Shown in pieces: positions 1 to 8,034 of a stretch of DNA of 64,000 nucleotides. Below the pieces are notes generated by a model. The model made no database searches, had not been told where the DNA came from, and was given only the letters and a program-made list of their open reading frames with translations. Made by a program: the position numbers and the translations under genes. How positions within the stretch are numbered: position 1 is the stretch's first letter; each line of letters opens with the position of its first letter. This stretch comes from Bacillota bacterium (GTDB taxonomy: Bacteria; Bacillota; Clostridia; Oscillospirales; Ruminococcaceae). The DNA is taken from positions 248,001-312,000 of the forward strand of contig JAEWRN010000021.1 in the NCBI GenBank assembly GCA_023460035.1, in the 5' to 3' direction.

Positions 1-161
1 CTCAGCGGGTGAACACCGTGCGCGGGGCCGATAAGATTATTGTGCTGGACGACGGCACCGTGGCGGGCATCGGCACCCATGACGCGCTGATGGAAAGCTG
101 TGAGGCTTACCGCGAAATCTGCCTTTCGCAGTTGAGCAAAGAGGAGGCGGGGCAGGCATGA
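1..161 (+). CDS. ABC transporter ATP-binding/permease subunit, C-terminal end (partial)
   Basis: The window opens inside this gene. The visible 52 codons begin at the H-loop region (QRVNTVRGADKIIVLDDG) and continue with the IGTHDALM segment that ends exporter-type ABC nucleotide-binding domains. Its TGA stop overlaps the ATG of the next ABC gene by the ATGA arrangement, so the two are translationally coupled. They almost certainly form a heterodimeric exporter of the MdlA/MdlB (YfiB/YfiC) kind. The substrate cannot be told from this fragment. Confidence 0.85.
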   Translation, partial: QRVNTVRGADKIIVLDDGTVAGIGTHDALMESCEAYREICLSQLSKEEAGQA

Positions 162-1927
162 AACAGAAGAACAAAAAGAAAAGCGGTGCCGACCTGCAGA
201 CCTTAAAACGCATTTTAAAGCTGATCGGCCCTTACCGCCGGTACCTTGCCGCCGCCGTGGCGGGCGCACTGCTGAACGTGGTGCTGTCGCTGGCAATCCC
301 GGTGCTGATTGGCCGCGCAGTGGACCACATTGTGGCCCCCGGCAACGTGGATTTTACCGGCATGGTGCCCATTTTGGCGGTGCTGGCCGTCGCCGTGGCG
401 GGCAGCGCGCTGTTTGGCTGGCTGATGACCCTTGCCACCAACACCATTACGTACCGCGCGGTGCGCGACTTGCGCCGCAACCTGTTTGAAAAATTGCAGC
501 AGCTGCCGCTTGCCACCATCGATGCCAGCTCGCACGGGGATTTTGTCAGCCGCATGGTCAACGACGTCGACCAGGTATCCACGGGCCTGTTGCAGGGCTT
601 TTCGCAGCTGTTCACCGGGGTCATTACCATTTTGGGTACGCTGGTGTTTATGTTTTCGCTGCATTTCGGCATTGCGTTGGTCGTGGTGCTGCTGACGCCG
701 CTGTCGCTGTTTGTATCCGCGTTTATTGCGCGGCATATTCAGGCCATGTTTGTCAAACAGGCAAAGGTGCAGGGCGATTTGACCGGATATTTAAACGAGA
801 TGACCGCCAGCCAGAAAATTGTGAAGGCGTTTGGGTACGAGGCGCGCGCAGAGCAGGAATTTGACGGCATCAACCGCGACTTGTACCACTGGGGGGTGCG
901 CGCGCAGTTTTATTCGGCGCTCACAAACCCCGTGACCCGGTTTATCAACGGGGTGGTATACGCCGCGGTGGGGCTGACCGGCGCGCTGGCGGTGATTGGC
1001 GGCGGGCTGACGGTGGGCGGCCTTTCGAGCTTTTTAAGCTATGCCAACCAGTACACGAAGCCGTTTAACGAAATTTCAGGCGTGGTGGCACAGTTTCAGG
1101 CCGCCCTTGCCGGCGCGGCGCGCATTTTTACCGTATTGGACGAAGCCGAGCAGACCCCGGAAGAGCCCGATGCGCTAGAATTGCGGCAGTGTGAGGGCCG
1201 GGTGCAGCTGGAACAGGTCGCGTTTTCTTACACCCCGGACCGCCCGCTGATTCGCGATTTAAATGTAAAGGCGGCCCCCGGCACCCACATTGCGCTGGTG
1301 GGGCCCACCGGCTGCGGTAAAACGACGCTGATTAATTTGTTGATGCGGTTTTACGATGTGAATGAGGGCACGATAAGGGTGGACGACCACCCGATACGCA
1401 GCCTGACCCGCAGCAGCCTGCGCGGCAGCTTTGGCATGGTGCTGCAGGACACGTGGCTGTTCTCCGGCACGGTGCGCGAAAACATCACCTATGGCCGCCC
1501 CGACGCCAGCGAAGAAGAGCTGATTGCCGCGGCGAAAGCCGCCCACGCGCACAGCTTTATCAAGCGGCTGCCGCAGGGGTACGACACCCCGGTGGGTGAG
1601 AGCGGCGGCAACCTGTCGCAGGGGCAGCGGCAGCTGCTGTGCATTGCGCGCATTATGCTCACCAGCCCGCCCATGCTGATTTTGGACGAAGCGACCAGCA
1701 GCATCGACACCCGCACCGAGAGCAAAATTCAGCGCGCGTTTGACGAGATAATGGCCGGGCGCACCAGCTTTGTGGTGGCCCACCGGCTGTCGACCATCCG
1801 CAATGCCGATTGCATTTTAGTGATGGACGCGGGCCGAATTGTAGAGCGCGGCACCCACGACGAGCTGCTGGCAAAGGGCGGCTTTTATGCAAAGCTGTAC
1901 AACAGCCAGTTTGCGCCCACACAGTAA
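158..1927 (+). CDS. ABC transporter ATP-binding protein/permease (exporter half)
   Basis: A 589-residue fused exporter subunit. An N-terminal six-helix transmembrane domain (about residues 25-320) is followed by a nucleotide-binding domain with Walker A GPTGCGKTT near residue 381, signature LSQGQ near 486, Walker B LILDEA near 508 and the H-loop VAHRLST near 540. The signature has Gln where LSGGQ is usual. It overlaps the preceding ABC gene by 4 bases and should pair with it at the membrane. Family knowledge: such pairs export drugs, lipids or peptides; no substrate is indicated here. A terminator follows about 60 bases after the stop. Confidence 0.93.
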   Translation: MKQKNKKKSGADLQTLKRILKLIGPYRRYLAAAVAGALLNVVLSLAIPVLIGRAVDHIVAPGNVDFTGMVPILAVLAVAVAGSALFGWLMTLATNTITYRAVRDLRRNLFEKLQQLPLATIDASSHGDFVSRMVNDVDQVSTGLLQGFSQLFTGVITILGTLVFMFSLHFGIALVVVLLTPLSLFVSAFIARHIQAMFVKQAKVQGDLTGYLNEMTASQKIVKAFGYEARAEQEFDGINRDLYHWGVRAQFYSALTNPVTRFINGVVYAAVGLTGALAVIGGGLTVGGLSSFLSYANQYTKPFNEISGVVAQFQAALAGAARIFTVLDEAEQTPEEPDALELRQCEGRVQLEQVAFSYTPDRPLIRDLNVKAAPGTHIALVGPTGCGKTTLINLLMRFYDVNEGTIRVDDHPIRSLTRSSLRGSFGMVLQDTWLFSGTVRENITYGRPDASEEELIAAAKAAHAHSFIKRLPQGYDTPVGESGGNLSQGQRQLLCIARIMLTSPPMLILDEATSSIDTRTESKIQRAFDEIMAGRTSFVVAHRLSTIRNADCILVMDAGRIVERGTHDELLAKGGFYAKLYNSQFAPTQ

Positions 1928-1990
1928 GGGCTTTTGCCAAAAGTGCGGCCCAAAGCTGTGTCTACCGGGTGAAAAGAAGATAAAGTAAAA

Positions 1991-2022
1991 CCGCCGCACG
2001 GCTTGCCGTGCGGCGGTTTTTT
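1991..2022. terminator. Intrinsic terminator after the ABC exporter pair
   Basis: Perfect 11-bp arms (1991-2001 and 2006-2016) around a 4-base loop, followed by six T on the + strand. It lies between two convergent genes and ends the exporter transcript. Confidence 0.9.
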
Positions 2023-2045
2023 GATGTTTGCAATGCGAAAACGGG

Positions 2046-4514
2046 TCACGGGGTGGCGGGCAGCGTGCGCAAAATGCCCTCGGCTACGCCCTCGGCCGCG
2101 GCGCGAATGCCGGCTTCGCTGGTGCAGTCCTCGTATTCCTGCGGGTTGACAAGATACCCAAACTCAAACAGCACCGACGGTGCGCTGGTGATGCGGGTCA
2201 CATAAAAATAGTTCCATTTCGGGGTGTCGGTGGCGCGGCCGGTCGCCGCCGCGACACTGTCCATCAGGTTTTGCGCAAAGCTGGCACTGACGCGGTCAAA
2301 GTAATAGACTTCAAGCCCCTTTGCATCGCTGGTGTCCTTGGTGAGGCCGGTGCTGTTGTGGTGCAGGGCAATAAAGAAATCGGGCCGGTCCTGCTGCTGC
2401 ATAGCCCAGCGGTCCTGCAAGGTGGGGAAGGTATCGTCGGTACGGGTCATCAGCACCGTGGCACCCAGCTGTTCCAGCCGTTCTTTTACGGCAAGGGTCA
2501 GTGCCAGGTTGACGGTTTTTTCAGTGGTGCCGGTACCCGCGCCAATACCCGCGGCCCCGTTGTCGGTGCCGCCGTGCCCGGCGTCCAACAGCACACGCAC
2601 GCCGGTCAGCGGTTTGCCCGGCACGGTACTGGCCTGCGGTGCCTTTTGAAAATACAGCACGGTGTTGTCGCCGTCGTAGTAGACATCGTACCCCCAAAAC
2701 CCGCTGCCGGGGCGCAGGGTCAGGGTGACAAGGGTGCCCGCCGCGCCGTCCGCCTCTTCATCCAGCGGCTCGGCAGTGGCTTCGCTGACAAAATCGTTCA
2801 CCAGCAGCGCGGGGTCGAACCCAAGGGTGGTGCCGTAAAATTTCAGCTTCAGTTCGTCGCCGTGCAGGCTGTCGTATACGACCGGGGTGCCGCCGGGCAG
2901 TTGCAGCGTCACATCGCCACGCGCGTCGGTGCTGGCGGCGGGTGCTGCCAGCGTCACGGCGGCGGTGGTGTCTTCGCCTAACAGCTCGGCATTGTCTGCC
3001 AGCAGGTAGTCACCGCTTGCCAGCTGGTAAGCGGGTACGATGCTGCCGCTGCGCAGGGTTTCCACCGTGCCGCGTATCGCAATTTTTGCGCCCTGTTTCA
3101 GGCTCATGGCAATCGCGTCGTCACTGCCGGCATCGGTCAGGGCAGAGGCAAGCTGCTTTGTCACCTGTACCGTGCGGCCCGCAAGCGCAGTGTCCAGCTT
3201 GGTGTTTGGGGTGGGGGCAGGCGTTGCGGGGGTCGTGGTCGTCGTGTCTTTGCGAATGACGGTGGTCGACAGGCTCTCGCCGCCCGGCTGTGCAAAGGTC
3301 AGCTGGTTTTTGCCCACCTCCAGCGGCACTTCAATTGCAAAGCTGCCGCCCGCGGCCCGGCCCGGCACCTCTGTGCCATTCAAAGTTAGCGGCAGTGCGG
3401 GGTCGGACGTGCCCAGCACGACCACCGTTTCACTGGTGACGCTGGAGCCGTCTGCCGGGTAACCGGTGGTGAGCTTTGGCGTGGTTTGCGGGGCGCTGAC
3501 CGCAATGGGGGTGTCGAAGTAGCTGACCATCAGCCCGGTGAGGGCCGGGGTTTCGGCGACCTCGGTGGGGTTACCCAGCACGGCGCCGGCCAGGGTGCCC
3601 TGTAGCGACAGGGTGCGCAGCAGCGCGGCAAAATCTGACCGCGTGGTAGTATTGCCGGGGGTGGGCAGCACGGCGGTACCTTCGGGCGCGGCGGCCTGCC
3701 AGAGGGCAAAGGCGGTGGCGTCGCTGCCTGCGGGCAGCAGCAAGTCAAACCCGTTTTGGCAAAGCGCCGTCACCTGTGCGGTAGAAAGCAGGCTGGCTTT
3801 ACTGTCAAACGACAGCCCGATGCTTTTGTTGTGCGCATGGCTTTTCATCTCATCGCCAAAGCTTGCCAGCGCGGCCTGCACGTCGGCGCTTTCGGCCCCA
3901 AACGACAGGTTGCTGAACACGACGCCCGCAACGGGGTAATGGCCCAGCAGCCGGGCATAGGCCGAAGCCAGTGTGTCCATTGCCCGCACGTTCAGCGGGT
4001 TAAACCAGCGCGCATTGTTAGTAACCGTGTTTTCGCTGTAAAAATCAGCGGCGGCGGTGCCCTTTTGTGCGGGGGTACCGGCGGGGCCCGCGGCAAACGG
4101 CTGCACCACGGCAATCACCTGTACCCCTGCCTTTTGGGCAAGGGTACAAAGCAGGGCAAGCGGGTCGGCCTGTGTATTGACGGGTGCAAATTTTTTGTCG
4201 GTGTAATAAACGCCGGTGCTGCCGGCAGACTGTACCTCAAACAGCAGGGTGTTCGCGCCGGCGGACACCGCGCGGTCCACCACCGTTTGCAGCGCGGCGG
4301 CCGCTTCGTCCTCCGTCATATCCGCCGTCACGGTGGACAGCGTGCCGTCGCCCGTGACCATCGGCACCCAAAGTGCTTTTACCGGCCCCTCGGCAGTATA
4401 GGCGCCGGTGTCGGGCCGCCAGTCGAACACCAGCACCGCCAGCACGGCGGCGATGCCAAGGGCCACCACGCAAAGCCCCGCCAGCAGCAGGGCAAACCGC
4501 GTTTTGCCTTTCAT
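2046..4514 (-). CDS. Membrane-anchored N-acetylmuramoyl-L-alanine amidase with glycosidase-like domain
   Basis: An 822-residue envelope protein. A single hydrophobic anchor (about residues 6-28) follows MKGKTR. Next is a TIM-barrel domain resembling the GHL10/DUF4015 putative glycosidase family (about 45-330), then an Ig-like segment (about 345-430) and a poorly recognisable middle. The C-terminus is an Amidase_3 domain (about 635-820). Zinc and catalytic residues are visible: His in DAGHGG, Glu in TTEKTV, His in ALHHNS and Glu in LFEFGY. The amidase should cut the peptide from MurNAc in peptidoglycan. Start chosen at 4514 because GGGAGGTG lies just upstream; the longer open frame to 4640 lacks a site. 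The glycosidase-plus-amidase combination is discussed in the findings. Confidence 0.88.
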   Translation of the reverse strand: MKGKTRFALLLAGLCVVALGIAAVLAVLVFDWRPDTGAYTAEGPVKALWVPMVTGDGTLSTVTADMTEDEAAAALQTVVDRAVSAGANTLLFEVQSAGSTGVYYTDKKFAPVNTQADPLALLCTLAQKAGVQVIAVVQPFAAGPAGTPAQKGTAAADFYSENTVTNNARWFNPLNVRAMDTLASAYARLLGHYPVAGVVFSNLSFGAESADVQAALASFGDEMKSHAHNKSIGLSFDSKASLLSTAQVTALCQNGFDLLLPAGSDATAFALWQAAAPEGTAVLPTPGNTTTRSDFAALLRTLSLQGTLAGAVLGNPTEVAETPALTGLMVSYFDTPIAVSAPQTTPKLTTGYPADGSSVTSETVVVLGTSDPALPLTLNGTEVPGRAAGGSFAIEVPLEVGKNQLTFAQPGGESLSTTVIRKDTTTTTPATPAPTPNTKLDTALAGRTVQVTKQLASALTDAGSDDAIAMSLKQGAKIAIRGTVETLRSGSIVPAYQLASGDYLLADNAELLGEDTTAAVTLAAPAASTDARGDVTLQLPGGTPVVYDSLHGDELKLKFYGTTLGFDPALLVNDFVSEATAEPLDEEADGAAGTLVTLTLRPGSGFWGYDVYYDGDNTVLYFQKAPQASTVPGKPLTGVRVLLDAGHGGTDNGAAGIGAGTGTTEKTVNLALTLAVKERLEQLGATVLMTRTDDTFPTLQDRWAMQQQDRPDFFIALHHNSTGLTKDTSDAKGLEVYYFDRVSASFAQNLMDSVAAATGRATDTPKWNYFYVTRITSAPSVLFEFGYLVNPQEYEDCTSEAGIRAAAEGVAEGILRTLPATP

Positions 4515-4607
4515 ATCGCACCTCCCTGTAAAGCGACAAATTCTGGTGTCCAGTATACCACACACCGGGGCAAAGCGCACGGGCGGCGCCGGCAAAAAAA
4601 CAGCGCC

Positions 4608-4638
4608 AAAAAAGCCGCCCCACAGCCCGGTGGGCGGC
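4608..4638 (-). terminator. Intrinsic terminator downstream of the Dabb/dinB unit
   Basis: Seven-bp GC stem (4614-4620 with 4632-4638) followed on the minus strand by six T (4608-4613). It ends the dinB-Dabb transcript before the amidase gene. Confidence 0.75.
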
Positions 4639-4670
4639 AAAGCGGCAAGATGTGAAATTTAAAGTAAAGG

Positions 4671-4955
4671 TTAAACCTCGTAGTCGCCGGCGGCGCGGCC
4701 GACGGCAAACGAGTGTACCGTCTCTTTGGCTTTTACGTGGGCCGGGTGGGTTTGGTAAGCCTGTGCGGCGGCGCGGTCGGTCAGCTCAGAATACAGCACC
4801 GTGTCAAAATCGCCCTCGTAAACGCGGCGCACCTCGGCGCTTAGCAGGCCGGGCACCACGCCCACCAGCGGCTGCAATACGCCCGCAATCTGCCGGGTGG
4901 CGTCGTCTTTATCGCAGTCGTCCCGCAGTTTCCAGAATACAATGTGTTTTACCAT
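4671..4955 (-). CDS. Dabb family (stress-responsive A/B barrel) protein
   Basis: A 94-residue protein that starts MVKHIVFWKLRDD and carries the pattern of the Dabb ferredoxin-like fold (PF07876). An early HIVFWKL strand is followed by a central LLSAEVRRVYEGDFD hairpin and a helix ending near VHSF. Members are small dimeric barrels of mostly unknown function. The start overlaps the last 7 bases of dinB, so it is co-transcribed and probably coupled. No catalytic residues can be assigned. Confidence 0.85.
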   Translation of the reverse strand: MVKHIVFWKLRDDCDKDDATRQIAGVLQPLVGVVPGLLSAEVRRVYEGDFDTVLYSELTDRAAAQAYQTHPAHVKAKETVHSFAVGRAAGDYEV

Positions 4956-6250
4956 AAAAAATCATCCTTTCGGTTTTGGTTTTCTGCCAGTTCTTCCTCT
5001 TGCTCGCGGTCGCCGTGGCCGCCGCTGGGTTTTGCTTTGTTTTCTACAAGGCCCAAATCGCTGCCCAGCACCCGCGCCGCCGCAACGGCCCCTTTGCCAA
5101 AGCGTCCGCGCAGATTGTCCAGTGTGGTTTCAAGGCTTTTTTGCTGTGCCCGCTTTTCGGGCGCGGCGGGGTCGTCAAAAAGGCTGGTCTGCCGCGCGGG
5201 GGGCTGGTCGGTCAGGCCCGACGCGGTGATGGTCAGTGCGCGGATGGGCTTGCCCGGTGGCCAGTTGGCGGCAATCAGCGCCAGCGCGGCGGCACTGATC
5301 TCGCGCGCAAGGTCGCTTGCGGCGGCCAGTTGCATCTGCCGCTGAATGGTTTTCAGCGCCGGGTCTTTGATTGACACCTGCACGGTGGTGCACAGCAGCC
5401 CCTGCCGCCGCAGCCGGCGGGCGACCTCTTCGGTCAGATAGCCCACCCCGGTGCGAATATCGCCGCTGCCCACAAGGTCGCGCCGGAAGGTTAGCCCGTT
5501 GCCGACGCTTTTTACCTGCTCCGTGTCGCCCTGCGCACGCACGGGGGCATCGTCCTGCCCCGCGGCGTAGGCGTGCAGCATGGCGCCCATTTTGCCCAGC
5601 ACTTCGCCCAGCAGCACCGGGTCGGCATTGGCCAGCGCGCCGATGGTCGTAATGCCCATGCCCCGCAGCCGCGCCGAGGCGGCCTTGCCGACAAACAGCA
5701 TGGTTTCGACCGGCAGCGGCCAAAGCAGCACGGGTGCATTTTCGCGCGTGATGACAGTGGTCGCGTTTGGCTTTTTGTAGTCGCTGCCCAGCTTTGCAAA
5801 CACCTTGTTATACGACACGCCCACCGAAATGGTAATGCCCAGCTCGCGCTGTACCCGCGCGCGCAGCAAATCGGCCAGCTGTTCGCCCGTTTGCGCAAAC
5901 AGGTGCAAACTGCCGGTGACATCCAGCCAGCTTTCGTCCACGCTGAACGGCTCTACAAGGTCGGTGTAATCGCCGTAGATTTTGTTGATGCGGGTGCACA
6001 TCTGGCTGTATTTTTCGTGGTGCGGCTCCAGCAAAATCAGCTCGGGGCATTTGCGCTTTGCCTGCCAGATGGTCTCGGCGGTTTTGATGTCAAACCGCTT
6101 TGCCGCTTCGTTTTTGGCAAGAATAATACCGTGGCGGCTGCCGTCGTCGCGCCCGACGGCCACCGGCTTGTCTTTCAGCTCGGGGTGCTCCAGCAGCTCC
6201 ACCGAGGCAAAAAAAGAATTGCAGTCGCAATGTAAAATCACCCGGTCCAT
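4949..6250 (-). CDS. dinB: DNA polymerase IV (Y-family translesion polymerase)
   Basis: A 433-residue Y-family polymerase that copies past damaged bases at low fidelity. The acidic triad is visible: Asp9 in HCDCNSFF, and Asp105-Glu106 in EPFSVDES. Helix-hairpin-helix motifs follow (TIGALANADP), then the little-finger domain. QTSLFDD near residue 355 resembles a beta-clamp-binding peptide. The length suits bacterial DinB. The start has a purine-rich site (AAAAGGGGG) upstream. Its promoter lies in a tandemly duplicated 24-bp segment. I found no obvious LexA box, so SOS control is not shown. Confidence 0.95.
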   Translation of the reverse strand: MDRVILHCDCNSFFASVELLEHPELKDKPVAVGRDDGSRHGIILAKNEAAKRFDIKTAETIWQAKRKCPELILLEPHHEKYSQMCTRINKIYGDYTDLVEPFSVDESWLDVTGSLHLFAQTGEQLADLLRARVQRELGITISVGVSYNKVFAKLGSDYKKPNATTVITRENAPVLLWPLPVETMLFVGKAASARLRGMGITTIGALANADPVLLGEVLGKMGAMLHAYAAGQDDAPVRAQGDTEQVKSVGNGLTFRRDLVGSGDIRTGVGYLTEEVARRLRRQGLLCTTVQVSIKDPALKTIQRQMQLAAASDLAREISAAALALIAANWPPGKPIRALTITASGLTDQPPARQTSLFDDPAAPEKRAQQKSLETTLDNLRGRFGKGAVAAARVLGSDLGLVENKAKPSGGHGDREQEEELAENQNRKDDFLW

Positions 6251-6305
6251 GCCGGCACCCCCTTTTCAGCAACAGGCGGCACGGGCAACGTGCTGCCCTG
6301 TGCCT

Positions 6306-6334
6306 ATTATAATGTGTCGGGCCGCGCCCCGCAA
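6306..6334 (-). promoter_or_regulatory. dinB promoter
   Basis: On the minus strand, TTGCGG (6329-6334), a 17-base spacer, then a perfect TATAAT (6306-6311). The -35 box and spacer are exactly one unit of the adjacent 24-bp direct repeat. Confidence 0.65.
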
Positions 6335-6359
6335 GATGTGTCGGGCCGCGCCCCGCAAG
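6312..6359. repeat. Perfect tandem 24-bp repeat in the dinB promoter
   Basis: Two identical adjacent copies (6312-6335 and 6336-6359). The proximal copy supplies the -35 hexamer and spacer of the dinB promoter. The distal copy repeats the -35 hexamer but has no TATAAT at the right distance. Confidence 0.9.
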
Positions 6360-6470
6360 CACCCGGCGTACCACCCGTAAGAACCGGTACAAAAAGGCGT
6401 GCATTGCGGCGGCAAAAATGCTATACTGAACTAAAATCTTTTCATTTTAAAACCACAGGAGGGACTACTA

Positions 6471-6887
6471 ATGGAATCTGGCGTGAAACATTTCTGGAAC
6501 GAGATGACGGAGCGTGCTTCGGCCGTGGCGGAGGGTGCGAAAGACGCAGTGAACGACGCGGGCCGGTTTGTGGGGGAAAAGAAGGATTCGGCCATGCTGT
6601 ATATCGACCTTGCACGGCTTAAAAACGACTGTGAGGAGATTTACAGCGAGATTGGCCGCACCTTTTACCGCATGAATTCGGGCCGCTGGCCCAAAGAGGG
6701 CGAAACGGCGGAGCACCGCATTGAGGGGCTGCTGGCCGAGGTGGACGTAAAAGAGATGCAGATCCGCACAATCAACGCGAAGCTGTTTGAGCTTTCGGGC
6801 AAAACGACCTGCCCTGCCTGCGGCAAAAGCTGCCCGACAGACGCCACTTTTTGCCCCGCCTGCGGGGCAAAGCTGCCGCGGCAGTAA
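6471..6887 (+). CDS. Coiled-coil protein with C-terminal zinc ribbon
   Basis: A 138-residue soluble protein. The first 110 residues are charged and probably helical. The C-terminus is a zinc ribbon, CPACGKSC followed by CPACGAKL, giving two CxxC knuckles. No enzyme motif is seen. AGGAGGG lies 7 bases before the ATG, and a TATACT -10 is at 6422-6427. It precedes the CmpB-family membrane protein by about 60 bases and is probably in the same transcript. Function unknown; the zinc_ribbon_2 class is common in Clostridia. Confidence 0.82.
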   Translation: MESGVKHFWNEMTERASAVAEGAKDAVNDAGRFVGEKKDSAMLYIDLARLKNDCEEIYSEIGRTFYRMNSGRWPKEGETAEHRIEGLLAEVDVKEMQIRTINAKLFELSGKTTCPACGKSCPTDATFCPACGAKLPRQ

Positions 6888-6952
6888 AAGAAAACCAACG
6901 GCGCGGCGGACAACACTGCTGAAAATTTGCTTCGAAGGGAGCCATGCCCCCC

Positions 6953-7987
6953 ATGTGGGACATTTCAATTTTAGGGTACAGCCTGTACGAGCTGTTCTGG
7001 TTTTTTACCATTTATTCGGTGCTGGGCTGGTGCAGTGAGGTGATTTTCTGCACTGTCAATACCGGCAAGCTGGTCAACCGCGGCTTTTTAAACGGCCCGG
7101 TGTGCCCGATTTACGGGTTTGGCATGCTGATTGTGCTGTGCGTGCTGGGGCCGGTGCAAGACCACCTGACGCTGCTTTTTGTGGGCGGCGCACTGCTGAC
7201 CAGCGCACTGGAGCTGGGCGCCGGGTATGCGCTGAAAAAGCTGTTTCACACCCAGTGGTGGGACTACAGCGACAAACCGTTCAACCTTGGCGGGTATATT
7301 TGCCTGTCGTTTTCGCTGCTGTGGGGCGTGTTGATTGTGATGGTGGTGAAGGTGATTCACCCCCCCATTGCGCAGTTGGTGGCCATGGTGCCGCGTATCG
7401 TTGGTGAAATTGTGGCTGTGCCGGTGTTTTTGATTTTCCTTGCCGATTTGGTGGTGACGGTGCGCACGGTGGCAAAGCTGAACCGCGACCTTGGCGAGCT
7501 GGAAAAGATGACCGACGCGCTGCACCGCATGTCGGACGCGCTTTCGACCGCGATTGGCGAAAAATCACTGGAGGCCGCCGCCGCGGTGGGCGATGCCGGG
7601 CAGCTGCTGGGTGAAAAGCTGGACGAAACCCGCACGGTGCTGACCGAAAAAGGGCAGGAGTTCACCGAGAAACTGGGTGAAACCCGCACGGCCCTGACCG
7701 AAAAGGGGCAGGAGTTTACCGAGAAGCTGGGCGACACCCGCGCGGCCCTGACAGAAAAGGGGCAGGAGTTTACCGAAAAACTGGGCGGCACCCGCGTTGC
7801 CATGTCGGCGGCGGCAAGCAAAGAGGAAATGCAAAAGCGCTATGCCGAGCTGCAAAAGCGCTATGCCGAACTGATGGCGCGGCCTGGCCGTGCGCGCCGG
7901 CGGTTGTTTACGGCTTTCCCGGACATGAAAAACCCGCTGCACAGCGGTGTGCTGGAAGAGCTGAAAGAAAAGTACCGCCGCAAATAA
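6953..7987 (+). CDS. CmpB-family putative ABC transporter permease with repeat-containing C-terminal helix
   Basis: A membrane protein of 344 residues. The first about 170 residues match the ABC_trans_CmpB family (PF06541): YSVLGWCSE, then NGPVCPIYGFG, then a WWDYSDKPFNLGGYICL block, with about five membrane segments. The rest is soluble and highly charged, with an 18-residue unit (EKLxxTRxxLTEKGQEFT) repeated three and a half times, probably a long coiled coil. AAGGGAG at 6935-6941 is 11 bases from this ATG but only 2 from an in-frame ATG at 6944, so I prefer 6953. Despite the family name, no ATPase partner is nearby and no transport function is shown. Confidence 0.8.
   Translation: MWDISILGYSLYELFWFFTIYSVLGWCSEVIFCTVNTGKLVNRGFLNGPVCPIYGFGMLIVLCVLGPVQDHLTLLFVGGALLTSALELGAGYALKKLFHTQWWDYSDKPFNLGGYICLSFSLLWGVLIVMVVKVIHPPIAQLVAMVPRIVGEIVAVPVFLIFLADLVVTVRTVAKLNRDLGELEKMTDALHRMSDALSTAIGEKSLEAAAAVGDAGQLLGEKLDETRTVLTEKGQEFTEKLGETRTALTEKGQEFTEKLGDTRAALTEKGQEFTEKLGGTRVAMSAAASKEEMQKRYAELQKRYAELMARPGRARRRLFTAFPDMKNPLHSGVLEELKEKYRRK
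7613..7804 (+). repeat. 54-bp in-frame tandem repeat
   Basis: Three full 54-bp units (7613-7666, 7667-7720, 7721-7774) and a partial fourth encode an 18-residue repeat in the C-terminal tail of the CmpB-family protein. Units differ by only a few bases, so copy number may vary between strains. Confidence 0.88.
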
Positions 7988-8034
7988 CAGGTAAAGTGTA
8001 CGAACGGTATTGCATACAATAAGGAGAATGGAAC

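Noticed and set aside
2028..2981. Long plus-strand open frame opposite the amidase gene
   Set aside because: It lies antisense to a well-supported gene. GC-rich coding DNA produces such frames often, and its translation has no recognisable domain.
6312..6359. Start of a CRISPR array
   Set aside because: Only two directly abutting 24-bp copies with no spacers, and no cas genes anywhere in the window.
6251..6470. LexA box for dinB
   Set aside because: I looked for a CGAAC-N4-GTTCG-like palindrome near the dinB promoter and saw none.
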